Assembly (NCBI GenBank): GCA_039707465.1
Contig: CM077649.1
Coordinates: forward strand, 14,973,501 to 15,037,500
Source of the DNA: Rhabdophis nuchalis
Lineage: Eukaryota > Chordata > Lepidosauria > Squamata > Natricidae
Direction of reading: 5' to 3'
Length of the DNA: 64,000 nt
Position 1 is the stretch's first letter. Each line of letters begins with the position of its first letter. Positions 33,515 to 45,300 of this stretch are shown here, piece by piece. Below the pieces are notes generated by a model. That model was given only the letters and a program-made list of their open reading frames with translations. It did not search any database and was not told the origin of the DNA. The position numbers were made by a program, and so were the translations under genes.

Positions 33515-33880
33515 GTTTAGATAACTGCCAGTATGTGCTCTAATGGGTGGTGGGAGTCAAAGATAAATACTAATTGTAGACTGCCATTTTGTCACCAATA
33601 ATGGTAAGAGCTTCCTCTTGTTTACAGGATGAAATTCTGGTTTTCTTAAAGACTTCTTTCAACAACTTGCATTCTGCTCTTAGGTTGAACTTCCTGGAAT
33701 AGCCTGGGTTGACCAAGTTGACAGTTGTTTGAAAGCTGATCTTCTTGACAGTGAAATGCTCGATTTTGAAGTTTTGTGATCTTATTAAATCCCTTTCCAG
33801 ACTAATAGGCACCTGTAATCTTCTTTCAGTGACCTCTTTTGTTCTAGGCATTGCGATACCACCCACTTCAGCAGCAAAGA

Positions 33881-34171
33881 GAAAATTAAACTAAATGGGG
33901 TTTAAATGACAGTTTCTTGCCATATCCTCTATGACAATGTTCCAATCATCTGAACATGATCTGCTGCACTTGATTCTAATTTTAGGAATTGAACTAGTGA
34001 TATATAATAGCATGCTTATTTTTGCATCTATGTTTATTTAAATTACAAAGATTACAATAGTTCATATTTGTTACTACATCATCAGACTAACACTGATAAC
34101 GTTACCTAGTTTGGGTAATGAAATGTTTGCAAAAAACCCAAGCAAGCTTAGAGAACACCAAGGACCGCACA
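33881..34171. other. Intergenic, nothing recognised
   Basis: AT-rich, no feature. Confidence 0.5.
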
Positions 34172-34400
34172 CATTTGTTATATATTTTATTTATTTTATT
34201 TTATTAAATTTATACCCCGCCCTTCTCCAAACGGACCCAGGGCGGCGCACAGGAATTTTAAAATACATACAAAATCAATAAAAAATTTAAAAAACTTATT
34301 TAATAACCGTCCTGTGCTAAAACCAAATTAAAATCCCCAAAAATTTAAAACTGTCTAAAATAGTCATAGGATATCCCCTTTATCAACATTATTGAAATGA
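34172..34400 (-). mobile_element. L2-like LINE 3' tail
   Basis: TTTATTTTATT tail, then TATACCCCGCCCTTCTCCAA and CCAGGGCGGCGCACAGGAAT in reverse orientation. A 50-base piece of the same tail is at 49325-49378. Confidence 0.75.
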
Positions 34401-34404
34401 AGAT

Positions 34405-35030
34405 CAAGTATTGGTAGTACTCAGGTTATGACCACCTATTCAGCAACTTTTCGAAGTTATGATGGTGCAGAACAAGTGGCGCTAGTCAATTGACTGCAAT
34501 TCAGGAACTTTGCACCAAAGTCACATGATCACTATTTGCAACCTTGCTGTCAGCTTTTCACAAGCAAAGTCAATGGGAGAAACCAGGACAGAAGGCTGCA
34601 AGTCACTGTCCTAAGCCATTTTTTCTCTGAGAACCCCTGCTACATACTATAGAACCCAAGTGATGATGTACTCAATAGCAATCTCTTGCCTGCACTCTTT
34701 AGTACAACAGCCAACGGTCCTCTGGATCTGTGTGAATTGCCATCACTATGGCCAGATGATGTGGTCACGTGATTTGCACTTTACAATCATATCACTTAAC
34801 CATAGAAATTCTAGTCCTAATTGTTGTCACAACCTAAGGTCTACAGTTAGTTTTCTCTTAACAACCAAAATTGGGTCTGGAGTCTCTGTCATTGAGCAAA
34901 AAATGCTCTTGACAGATGTCGCAGAAGTGCTCACATGACTGCTACACTCAACAACTTTAATCATAGCATCCCCGGTTATGGTCCTTCAGCGATTGTGTGA
35001 GTCATTAAGCGAGTGAAGTCCCAGGTAAGG
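34405..35030. mobile_element. MITE-like repeat related to 6822-7215
   Basis: Contains ACTCAGGTTATGACCACC, AGCAAAGTCAATGGGAGAAA, CGTGATTTGCACTTTACAAT and TTCAGCGATTGTGTGAGTCA, a diverged copy or two overlapping copies. Confidence 0.5.
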
Positions 35031-35477
35031 TGCTTTGGGCAGGAACTCCTGGAAGGTTCCACTTAGGACCTAAAAATCCCCCAATCCAAGCAGGATTTTC
35101 AGCCCCTGAGAGACACTCACATGTGGCTTGCACCAGGCCTTTCAGAACCTCCCCCAGCCTGGAATGGAACAACTTGCCATGGCCATCTTACAATGGTCAA
35201 TTTGCAACAATCAACTCACCATGGGAAACCGCACCATGGCCAACTTGCCATGGGACTTGTCACAGGACAAGTCAACAATTCAACTTAATTATTTAAAATA
35301 ATTAAAACATTTGTCATTTGTCCCTCCTTTGGCATCCTTTCTTTAATGACTCTATTCCCCCATATCTTCGATACTAGTGTAACTCTTGTCCCGCAGTGAG
35401 TTAGCTGTGGCAAATCATTGCTCTGCTCAGAGCTAAAAATCCTGCTTGGGATTTTGACACCCTCTTGTCTCTATGGG
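35031..35477. other. Intergenic; short ACTTGCCATGG repeats
   Basis: CAACTTGCCATGGCCATCTT, CAACTCACCATGGGAAACCG and CAACTTGCCATGGGACTTG form a loose local tandem at 35169-35260. Nothing else seen. Confidence 0.5.
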
Positions 35478-35935
35478 CTGGTTAGTTAGTTAGTTTAGTT
35501 TAGTTTATTCGATTTATATACCGCGCTATTTCACCTAAAAGGGACTCAGGGCGGTGCACAGAAAGATAAAAACCCAACAATACAATACAAAATATAAAAG
35601 ACAATTAAATTATTAAATCTGTGCTAAAATTTGGATAAATTTAAAACCAATAAATATCAAAGTTTAAAATTATTCCCTAGTCTATGTCAGGCCGGCTAGA
35701 TGGAAGAAGTGCTTTTAACATCCGACGGAAGAGGCGTAGGTCCGTGATGGTACGGATATCAGGGGGCAGGTCGTTCCAGAGTGCCGGACCCGCCACAGAG
35801 AAGGTTCTTCCCCTGGGAGCCGCCAGCGGGCATTGACCGGCTGATGGCACCCTGAGAAGGCCCACTCTGTGAGAGCGGACAGGTCGAAGGGAGGTATGTG
35901 GTAGGAAGCGATCTCTCAAAAAAGCTGTGTTCTGA
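35478..35935 (-). mobile_element. L2-like LINE 3' fragment
   Basis: The - strand frame reads LRDRFLPHTSLRPVRSHRVG and AGPALWNDLPPDIRTITDLR, then FRRMLKALLPSSRPDID, followed by the 3' UTR and a TAGTTAGTTTAG tail at 35484-35505. Confidence 0.87.
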
Positions 35936-37102
35936 AGGGTGTAAATGGTTGAAAAAGCTGGTTGAAAAATCTGTCTTCTGAAGGGTGTAAATTCCCCTCC
36001 ATGGGCTGAAAGGCACTCCTTCAGTTGGGTGGATTGATTTAAACTCAATTTCTGCATTTTTCTCAACTTTCCTCCATACACAGAAGTAAATTCCTTCTGT
36101 AGAGTGCTTAATTCAATTAATTGAATTAATTGTCAGGCTTCAGGCTTGGAATGTTAAATTTCCATGCGGGTCTCATTTTGTTCCTGTTACTGTCAGTAGA
36201 ATAATTCACTATTATGCTGCAAACTTAATTCATGTTAAGCTTGTGCAAAGGATTTGGAAGAGGTGCTTTGGAAAGCATGCATTGAAAATCTTAAAAGTAA
36301 CATTTTTGGGAAAACATGTGCAGGTGCTTCACAAATCATCCCAGCTGCTTCTGCATAAATGCATGCATAGCTGCTTTACTGCGTCTCAGATGTATATTGT
36401 CTGTGCACCTATATACTATACATATAGGTCTAAAACTATTTTTGCACAAATACTAATCCTCCAAATAAAAATAAGATGACTTAATTTACTTTTGTGTTTA
36501 AAATGAAGCTAACATATTAATTTGTTAATATTTCCTTCCCTTGGTATCCAATTACAATCAGCCAGTATTTTGCAGTAATCTTCCCCTAGAGTGGGGAAGG
36601 AATGAAGATTTTACAGTATCCTTCCCCTGCCACAGAACTGGTAGTAAATTTTTTTGAATCCCACCACTGATGAATATGTGAGAAATGATAAACAGATTAT
36701 TCCAACCGGATACAAATTGAATAGTGTATTATTTCAAATACATATCAAGCAAGTCTAACTGGCCAATCAGCCATGTTTAAATCAAAATAAATTAGAAGAT
36801 AACATTTAAAATTAGAGCCAAATTCTTTCTTAAAAAATCTTTATTCAAAGTTACACTCTGATTCCTCATTGGCAAAAGATAAATACGACATATGTAAAAC
36901 CCTGTTGTTTCCCACCCAATTTAACTTTAACTCTCTGCTATTTTAAAATAAATCTGATATTTTTGATGGCTGGTAAGTGATTTTTTTTCCATCCTGGGGA
37001 AGAGCAAATCAAATTCTCAGAACCTCTCATACAACAAATTCATTATTGTCCTTTATACATTCAAATTATAGGTTTCTTCTATGCTTTTAACTGTTAACTA
37101 AA
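35936..37102. other. Intergenic, nothing recognised
   Basis: A short local duplication (TCTGAAGGGTGTAAAT at about 35931 and 35976), then AT-rich DNA. No gene. Confidence 0.5.
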
Positions 37103-37242
37103 ATTACTTGATTTATATCCTACCTTCTATATAAAATTGAAGATGGTGTATATAATATTCCTCCCTCCTATTTTCCCCACAACAATCCAATGAGAGTTAA
37201 GTTGAGCTGAAAGAGAATGACCGGCCAAAAGCCACCCAATTT
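37103..37242 (-). mobile_element. SINE body, reverse copy
   Basis: CTCCTATTTTCCCCACAACA through GGCCAAAAGCCACCCAATTT is the complement of the SINE body seen at 117-345. Confidence 0.65.
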
Positions 37243-37799
37243 TCCTATTCATTAAGAACTTATTTTTTTCATGCTAAAACTGAAATACATTGGAAAATAG
37301 GTGTTCATACAAATAAAAACTTTCTGCTTACATTAATTTTCGTTCAAGGGATTTGACCAAGATTAAGAGTGGATGACCTTCATTTTGGCATCAGGCTGAA
37401 GACCAATGAGTGGTATCACTTCAGACACCTGGGTGAGGCCAAGGTTTTCCATTGTCTTCACCTCCACAGTTTGTGGATGGAATATTTGATTGTGTTATAA
37501 AGCTGTAAAGGGATTACAGTACAATACAATTTTTGTATGCATTTTCTAGGTCAAAATAGCAGGAAACTCTGCTACTGATATCCTGCAATCATAGTTGAAA
37601 AGTGGTTCAGGCTACTACAGAAAAATATTTTGGTCATGCATGCAACTGGTTTTATAGACTGCCTGTAACTCATACAGATTATAAAGTTTTCAATCTGCTG
37701 TTAACATTTGTTACAAGTTTACCCTGATGAACTGCTTTGTGTCAGAGAATGATCTTGCATAATGAATGAACAAGGAAAGTACAAATACTGTGATGATGA
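37243..37799. other. Intergenic, nothing recognised
   Basis: AT-rich with no feature. Confidence 0.5.
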
Positions 37800-38510
37800 T
37801 GTTGATGTTCATCCATTGTGTTCGAAGAGGAGCTTGACATCTAACAGGTTGTGGGTTGTCCACAATGTGTCCGCAGGTGGCTGGTAAGGTCTATATGGGC
37901 ATGGAATGTTCTGCCACATGTCAGGCAGATGTGTGGAAACCATTGTTGCAGCAGCTCTGGCTCTGTAAAATGCTCACTTCTCCTGTGCTATGGTTGTTCT
38001 TCTGCCCTCAGATGTCTGGCAGCCTTGGTGGATCAGCGTGTGTCCTGTCGGTCGATCTTGTGCCAGGGCTTCCCAGGAGGTGGTGTCGATATCCAGGGAC
38101 TTGAAGGAGGCTTTCAATGTTTCTTTGTATCGCTTCCATTGTCCCCCATGCGATCGCTTTCCTTGAGACAGCTCACCATAGAGCAGCTGTTTAGGGATAA
38201 GATGGTCTGGCATCCTTGCAACATGGCCTGTCTGGGCTTTCATCAGCAGGGTGTGAACTGATGGCAGGCCTGCTCTGAAGAGGGCTTCTGTGCCTGGCAC
38301 CTTGTCCTGCCACCGGATCCTCAGAATTCTACAAAGGTAGGTTGTGTGGAAGCAGTTCAATTGCCTAGCCTGCCTCCTGTAAACAGTCCAAGTCTCACTG
38401 GTATACATCAGGGTAGTTAGCACTACTGCTAGGTAGACTTTGAGCTTTGCAGCAAGGCTTGTTCCACAGTGGTCCCATTCAGTACTGTAATCACACAGCA
38501 CAAGGAAAAC
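37800..38510 (-). mobile_element. Non-LTR retrotransposon C-terminal fragment
   Basis: The - strand frame at 38501-37974 reads LKVYLAVVLTTLMYTSETWT, FHTTYLCRILRIRWQDKVPG and PKQLLYGELSQGKRSHGGQW, followed by DTTSWEALAQDRPTG. This pattern (YGSETWT...RCLRxIxxIRWQD...QLLYGEL..GKR) is the C-terminus of a common vertebrate endonuclease/reverse-transcriptase element. It is 5'-truncated and degraded. Confidence 0.75.
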
Positions 38511-38526
38511 ATAAGCATTGCATATA

Positions 38527-38532
38527 TTTATT
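38527..38532 (-). terminator. Candidate IFNAR1 poly(A) signal
   Basis: AATAAA on the - strand, about 460 bases past the IFNAR1 stop and just before an old LINE fragment. Sequence cannot show whether it is used. Confidence 0.3.
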
Positions 38533-38989
38533 TGTACACACAGAAACTGTTCTTTCCTTCTTCCTTTCCTTTTAGAAGGATGAGTAGACTTTTTCTTTAA
38601 TACTTCTGTAAACTCCTGTAGACTGGCTCAGCCTATAATTAGTCCCTTAGAATCCACTGCATTTAATACTGTAAAAATGAAATGCCCGGGTGCGTTTTTT
38701 GTATGCATACATAAACACAGGAATATGATTTCAGCACCAGTCATATAAAGTCATCTTTTTCTTATAGCGTTTTAAGAAGAGAAAACAAATGTGTTCCTTC
38801 ACTTGTACTAAGGGGCTCTTCCAGCAGCAGACCACAAAGCTCAAAATCATTGTCAGCCATTGTCGTGGCTCGTGGCACAGTTCTTTGTTCTTTATAGACT
38901 AATGGTAATACACATTATTTCTATAATAAGCAAGTTTTCCTCCTTACGACGCTTTCCTCGTCTTGTTTCCAGCTTGCGTTATCTTGCAG

Positions 38990-39226
38990 TTATACTGTTA
39001 TTAGTTCTGAGGATTGATGGGATTCGTTATCTCCAGAAATGATACCGTCATCAATAAAATAGTTTCCTGAGTCTTGATTGAGCTGTTCCGACTCTTTGTC
39101 GAAACCGAGATCATCCAGGTTAACTTTACACGGAGGAGCAACACTGGAATTTATGACCATACATTTATCTGTTTTCTCTTCTGCAATTGGGAAATACAAT
39201 CTGCTCAAATCATTTTCTCCAATGGA
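38990..39226 (-). CDS. IFNAR1: IFNAR1 exon 11 (cytoplasmic tail, stop)
   Basis: 78 codons plus TAA; acceptor CCCACTGCAG. It contains YFPI (39196-39185), EEKTDKCMVIN like human EEQIEKCFIIEN, and QDSGNYF, where the human degron is QDSGNYS. The tail ends SSELITV. Confidence 0.94.
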   Translation of the reverse strand, partial: SIGENDLSRLYFPIAEEKTDKCMVINSSVAPPCKVNLDDLGFDKESEQLNQDSGNYFIDDGIISGDNESHQSSELITV

Positions 39227-42200
39227 CTGCAGTGGGACAAAATAAAGTGATAAGAAAAATGTAAACAAAATTTTAAATGATTTAATAATCACTATTACAA
39301 TATCATAAAATTTTACTGAAGCTATTTATCATACAAGGCACTACTAAAGGTTGTATAGAGATAGAATTAAGCTAACTCACTGAAGTTTAAAAGTACTGCT
39401 GGGATTCTGAAAAGATTATTAATTCTTGAGCATTAGCCAGACCAGCCTCGTTCAATACGAGTAGGACTAAAAAACTGAACAGAGTCTTAAAGCAGAGGTT
39501 CCCAAACTTGGCAACTTTAAGACTTGTGGACTTCAACTCCCAGAAATCTCCAGCCAGCTCTGCTATGAATAGATCCTTAGGGATTCAAGATGTTGCAAGA
39601 GGTCGTGCAGTGCCATCTTTAGAGCATCATCTGCCAATCTACTGGTATTTGTTCAGAAGGCAGATTGCAAAGGATCTAACAGTTGTTCCATAATGATTTT
39701 CAGACAAGTCAGCACTAACCTGTAAAAGGTCTTGATAACTACAGATATCAGAGCAACCAGTCTATAGCAGGGGTCTCCAACCTTTGCATCTTTAAGTCTG
39801 AAGGACTTCAGCTCCCAGAATTCTCCAGCCAGCTCTGCTGGCTGGAGATTTCTGGGAGTTGAAGTCCACAAGTCTTAAAGTTGCCAAGTTTGGGAACCTC
39901 TGGTCTAAAGCCTTGTGAATTCATGGAACTCTATAGTTTGCTGTCTTCACTTAGTCAGCAGTATAAAATAAACATCAATATCAACGATCAATAAAGTGAA
40001 GAGAGATGAAATACGAACTGCTACAGTACCCAGTAGACTGGCTTCTGCTGTATGACAAAGAGAGAAGGGATCTAAATTCATAGATTGCCATTTCAATTTA
40101 ATATTTAATTTGGAGTACTTGAAAAAAGAATGGGGTACTTGTGAGTAGGCGATTAGAACCTCAAATGAATCTCTGTTGTTCTATCTTCCCCCTACAAAAC
40201 AGCATTCTCACAGAGATCTGTATGCGCCCACTCCCACAGAATTTTAAAACTTTCCACGTGAACATAGGCGATACTTCTAGTCTACTTTTCCACAACTATT
40301 TTAATGTTATTTATTTTAAATATGTTAAATTGTTGATAAATACCTCTATGACCATTGGAGGTTTACATTTTGGGAAGAATGCATCGTTTATATTTCTCAG
40401 AACATAGCAGACCACGATGACACATATTATGAAAAACACGACAAGAGAACTGATTAGGGGAATGAGATGTGAAGATTCTCCTATAAAACAAAAAGAGAAT
40501 CAAGCTAAATGAAATGAAACTGGGTTGCACAAGAAAGCAAAGTGGATTTCTTCTCATTAATAGACTTGATGGCTTGTATCACGCAGGACACAATTATATA
40601 TTTGCCTACATATACACTTAAAAGTTTTATTCCTCTTCTGTTTTTGCTCATTGTAGTTTGGATACAGAGCCTTAAAATCGTCCCCAATATACCTCCGTTG
40701 TACCCAATACAGGCTTTTAGCCTTCTTACTATCAGGAACAACTGATCCATGAAACTCAACGGAATTACTTCCCCTCTTTCCATAGAAGTCAGCAGAGTCT
40801 CATCCCTATGAAAATAACTCACGTAGCAAGCAGTCATGATGTAGAACAGGGGTCCCCAACCTTTGCAACTTTAAGTCTGAAGGACTTCAGCTCCCAGACT
40901 TCTCCAGCCAGCAAAGCTGGGAGCTGAAGTCCTTCAGACTTAAAGTTGCAAAGGTTGGGGACCCCCGATGTAGAACAGAGGAAGGGTTTACATTATATTT
41001 TCATGTAAATGCAATTTTATAGCAAGCCTACCAGCAGCAGTGTTTAGCTACTCACAGCTTTTTATAGCGCTCATACTACCAGACTTTGGTCAATGTAAGG
41101 TAAAGATAAAGGTTCCCCTTGCACATATGTATTTTTTCGAACTAAGCAAGCCATACAGTAAAATATTATCCATCTTTCCAACACAAATATAAAGTAGCTT
41201 GAAAAACATATATAAGAAACAAAGGCAGTTCCAAATCTGAAAGCTCACCAGAATTAAATTTTCAATTCCTTCTGAAACATCACTAACAAAGGGGCCAGAC
41301 CACGACACCAAAGAAGTCTGACAAAATACAGGTAGTCCTCAATTTACAATCAATTTTTTTAACAACCATTCAAATTTATGACAAATTCAAAAAAGTTACC
41401 TTCAACCTTTCCCAGAATTATTTATGACTAACAAATTAAGTTTATGCAAAAATAAGGACATCCAAATGTACAAGGGCTCTGAGAGTACAATTTTGTCTCA
41501 ATAAAAGCTTCAAATAAAATGATCACCATATTTTTTGGAGTATAAGACGCACCTTTTTTCCTCTAAAAACAGGCTGAAAATCTGGGTGCGTCTTATACAT
41601 CGAATACAGCATTTTTTTGTCTCCTGAAACTCCGCCCCTTCACCAAAATGGCCACATGTATACCCTTATGGAGGCTTCCAGAGAGCCCCTGGGGGCTGGG
41701 GAGGGCAGAAATGAGCAAAAAAAAGGGCATTTGTGCCCCCCCCAGCCCTCAGCAGCACTCTATAAGCCTCCATAAGGCTATGCATGCAGTTTTTTTTACA
41801 AAAAAACCGGCCAGTTGTTGCGATAAATGTGCTGGATTTTGCTCATTTTTGACCCCCCCCTCCCAGGAGCACACTGCAAGCCCCAAGGCTATTCATGCCT
41901 TTTATTTGAAAAAAAAAACAGGCCCATTTTCCCGAAAAATGGGCTGTTTGGGGGAGGTTTGCAAAGTGCAAAAAGGTCTTTTTTTCCCTTTTGGAAAGCT
42001 GTTTAGTTAGAGCAGTGGTGGGCAAACTCATTAGTCAACAGAGCCAAATATCAACAATACCACGATTTAAATTTCTTTTGAGAGCCGGAAGGTGTAGCCT
42101 GTTTTGTGGGAGTGGCTCAGCGGTCATGTGACTGGGTGAGCGTGGCCAACTTGGAAAATGTGAAACTCACTTAACAATGGTCTTGGTTAGCGACCAAACT

Positions 42201-42269
42201 TTTAGGCTCAATTGTGGTCATAAGTTCTTTCTCTTTCTTTCTTTCTTCCTCTCTCTCTCTTTCTCCATT

Positions 42270-42302
<33 letters not shown>

Positions 42303-45300
42303 TTCTCTCTTTCTTTCTGTCTCTCTCTCTTTCTCTCTCTCCCTTTCTTTCTCTTTCTTTCTTTCCCTTTCTTTCTTTCCCTTTCTTTCTTTCTTTCTTT
42401 CTTTCTGTTTCTTTCTCTCTCTCTCTCTTCTTTCTTTCTTTCTCTCTCTCTCTGTCTCTCTCTCCTTCGTCCGCCCATCTCTGTCACTCTGTGTGTGTGT
42501 GTGTGTCTGTCTCACATTCAAGCACTTAATCACTCATTCTGTGTCTCTGTCTATCTTTCTCTCCCTCCCTCCCTCTCTCTGTCTCTGTGTGTGTCTATCA
42601 CTCTCTGATTCCCCCCTCCCTCCTTGTCTCTCTCTGTGTCTGTGCCTCTCTCTGTCTGTCTGTCTGCCCCCCCACCCCCCGCGGAGCCTCCTCAACCCAG
42701 CCCGCCGCGTTTACTTGCTCGCTCGTCTTAGCCTGCCCCCCCCGGCTGCCCACTGCGCTTGCTCAGGCTACTTCCAGGCTCCGTGGGGGGGGAGGGGCGG
42801 AACGGTGTTCAGTGGGTGACCCACTGGACGCCGGTTCCCTCCAAGCGCCCTGGAAGTAGCCTGGCCCAGCCGCTCGCCCGCCCGCTGGTTCGCTCAGGCT
42901 ACTTCCAGGGGTGAGAAGGCTCCATGTGGGGGGGAAGGAACGGCGTTCAGTGGGTGAACCACTGGACGCCTGTTCCCTCCCCCCGCCTGCGGAGCCTCCG
43001 CACCCCCTGGAAGTAGACGAGTGGCCGGCATGCCGGCTGGGGAGGCTCCGCGGAGAGAGGGAGAGAGGGAATCAGCGGGCGGTAGGGAGGGTTGCTCCGG
43101 CGGGTCCCAGGAGTCCCACCATCAGTGAGGGTGGAGGAAGAACCGCACTCGAGGGACAAAGAGCCACATGCGGCTCGCGAGCCACGGTTTGCCGACCACT
43201 GAGTTAGAGTGATTGATGAGAATTACGTTGGTCAAGTACTGTGCCTGCAGAAACAAAGATTTGTTCCAAAGGTAGTCAGTGATTTCCTTCTCCAGCACAT
43301 GGGTAAATACACCTGGAAACATCTACCTACCTACTTACTCTCTCTCTTTCTCTCTACCTATCTACTGTATTTCTCTCTCTCTATCCGTCTACTTACCCAT
43401 CTACACTCTCTCTCTTCCTACCTATCTACTGTATTTCTCTCTCTTTCTCTTCCTCTCTATCCCTCTATCTACCTACCTACTTTTTTTTTTTTAATTGCCT
43501 GTTCAAAACCTGAGTGCGTCTTATACTCCGGTGCGTCTTATACTCCAAAAATACGGTATATGCTTTCTAATAAATATGCATTTAACGTAAGATTGAAAAT
43601 AGCTGCTTATTGAACCTGCCATATTATGAAATACAATCCTTTTCAATCTTTCTCAAAACCATTCCAAAGAGTCACAGTTATATTGTTAAAAAAATCTGCT
43701 TTGAAGTCTGTGAATATTTCGAAGTTGCAGTTCTTTTAAAAGTTATGAACGGAATTTTACACTTTGAAACCCTTATATATTTAACAGGCACAATATAAAT
43801 ACTAAAAACGCGAGATATAAAATATTCCAAATAAAATGTTAACATACCTTTGGATGTTACAATGCAAGTTACATTGCTAAAAGCACTACTTTTATTATAT
43901 GATTTACAAAATGCTTGCACTTTTAAGCAATATTCTGTTGAGGAGACCAGATTTGAGATTATAAACTGTGATGGTTTATGTCTGAGTTCCTTCTGCAAAA
44001 AAATGTGAAAGGGGGTTTACATACATGGATAAACCAGGCCAATAACTGAAGAAAGCACAGGTGACAAAGTTATACTTTCCACTTGAAAATATTGAATTGA
44101 AAAGGCAAAATTGTACAATATTATTTAAGGATTCATTTTTTAAAAGCAACATTAAGATTTAAGGATTCATTTTTTAAAAGATACATTAACCATACTTGTA
44201 CATAACTTGAAAATTATTTGCAAATATGTAGAAAAAATACAGAAGCACAAATACAGTACCTTTCAAAACCAGCCACATTTTTGTAGCTGTGTGTCAGTGG
44301 TGGGTTCCAGATCCCGTTCCAACTGGCATGGTTGGAACAGGCCCAGCGTCGTCCACATGGACGCGTGTGGCGCATGCATACGTTCTAGCTGCCAGCGACG
44401 CTTCGGCAAGCCTCCGCGATGCTCCAGCTGCTTGGCGGAGCGTCGTGCAGGTGCTGTATGCGCTATGCCCGTGTGCAGAAGCGCAGACGCCTTAAAAGAC
44501 AGGTAAAAGGCCCACCCACCCAGGCGGGTGGGTGGGCCCTCTGGATCATCGTACCGGAATGGTATCCAGTGCTCTGGGCAGCTTCCGATACGCCCGTACC
44601 AGGGCATATCGCCTGCAACTCACCACTGCTATGTATGTGTGTTTACAATACAATACAATAGCAGAGTTGGAAGGGACCTTGTAGGTCTTCTAGTCCAACC
44701 CCGTGTGGGCAGGAACTTTATACCATTTCAGACAAATGTCTATCTAACATATTCTTAAAGACTTCCAGGGTTGGGGCATTCACAACTTCTGGAGGCAAGC
44801 TGTTCCAGAGGTTAATTGTTCTAACTGTCAGGAAATTTCTCCTTAGTTCTAAGTTGCTTCTCTCCTTGATTAGTTTCCACCCATTGCTTCTTGTCTGCCC
44901 CCAGGTGCTTTGGAGAATAGTTTGACTCCCTCTTCTTTGTGGCACCCTCTGAGATATCGGAACATTGCTATCATGTCTCCCCTGGTCCTTCTCTTCATCA
45001 AACTAGACATACCCAGTTCCTGCAACCGTTCTTCATATGTTTTAGTCTCCAGTTCCCTAATCATTTTGGTTGCTCTTCTCTGCACTCTTTCCAGACTCTC
45101 CACGTCTTTTCTACATCGTGGTGACCAAAATTGTATGTAGTATTCCAAGTGTGGCCTTACCAAGGCACTATACAGTGGCATTAACACTTCATGTGATCTG
45201 GATTCTATCCCTCTGTTTATGCAACCTAGAACTGTGTTGGCTTTTTTGGCAGCTGCTGCACATGGCTGGCTCATATTTAAATGGTTGTCCACTAGGATTC

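Larger units (their letters stand above)
32868..33880 (-). mobile_element. Possible degraded DNA transposon, interrupted
   Basis: The - strand frame at 33866-33570 starts MPRTKEVTERRLQVPISLER shortly after its first methionine, resembling Tc1-type transposase N-termini, but the rest does not clearly match. The opposite side (32890-33050) has TGGTATTGCCTCCTTTAGCA and AAGCAAACATTACTTATAGC, which I associate with a dispersed vertebrate DNA-transposon-type repeat. Two later elements (33065-33351 and 33380-33514) sit inside it. Confidence 0.4.
40481..43847. other. IFNAR1 intron 9
   Basis: Holds a palindromic element (40847-40967), a MITE piece (41329-41480) and a TA element (41526-43556) interrupted by a hAT (42013-43201). 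The stretch 40968-41328 shows nothing. Confidence 0.6.

Noticed and set aside
42171..42533. Arg/Lys/Glu-rich frame resembling a coiled-coil protein
   Set aside because: Reverse-strand translation of the CTTT/CTCT tract in a hAT-like element.
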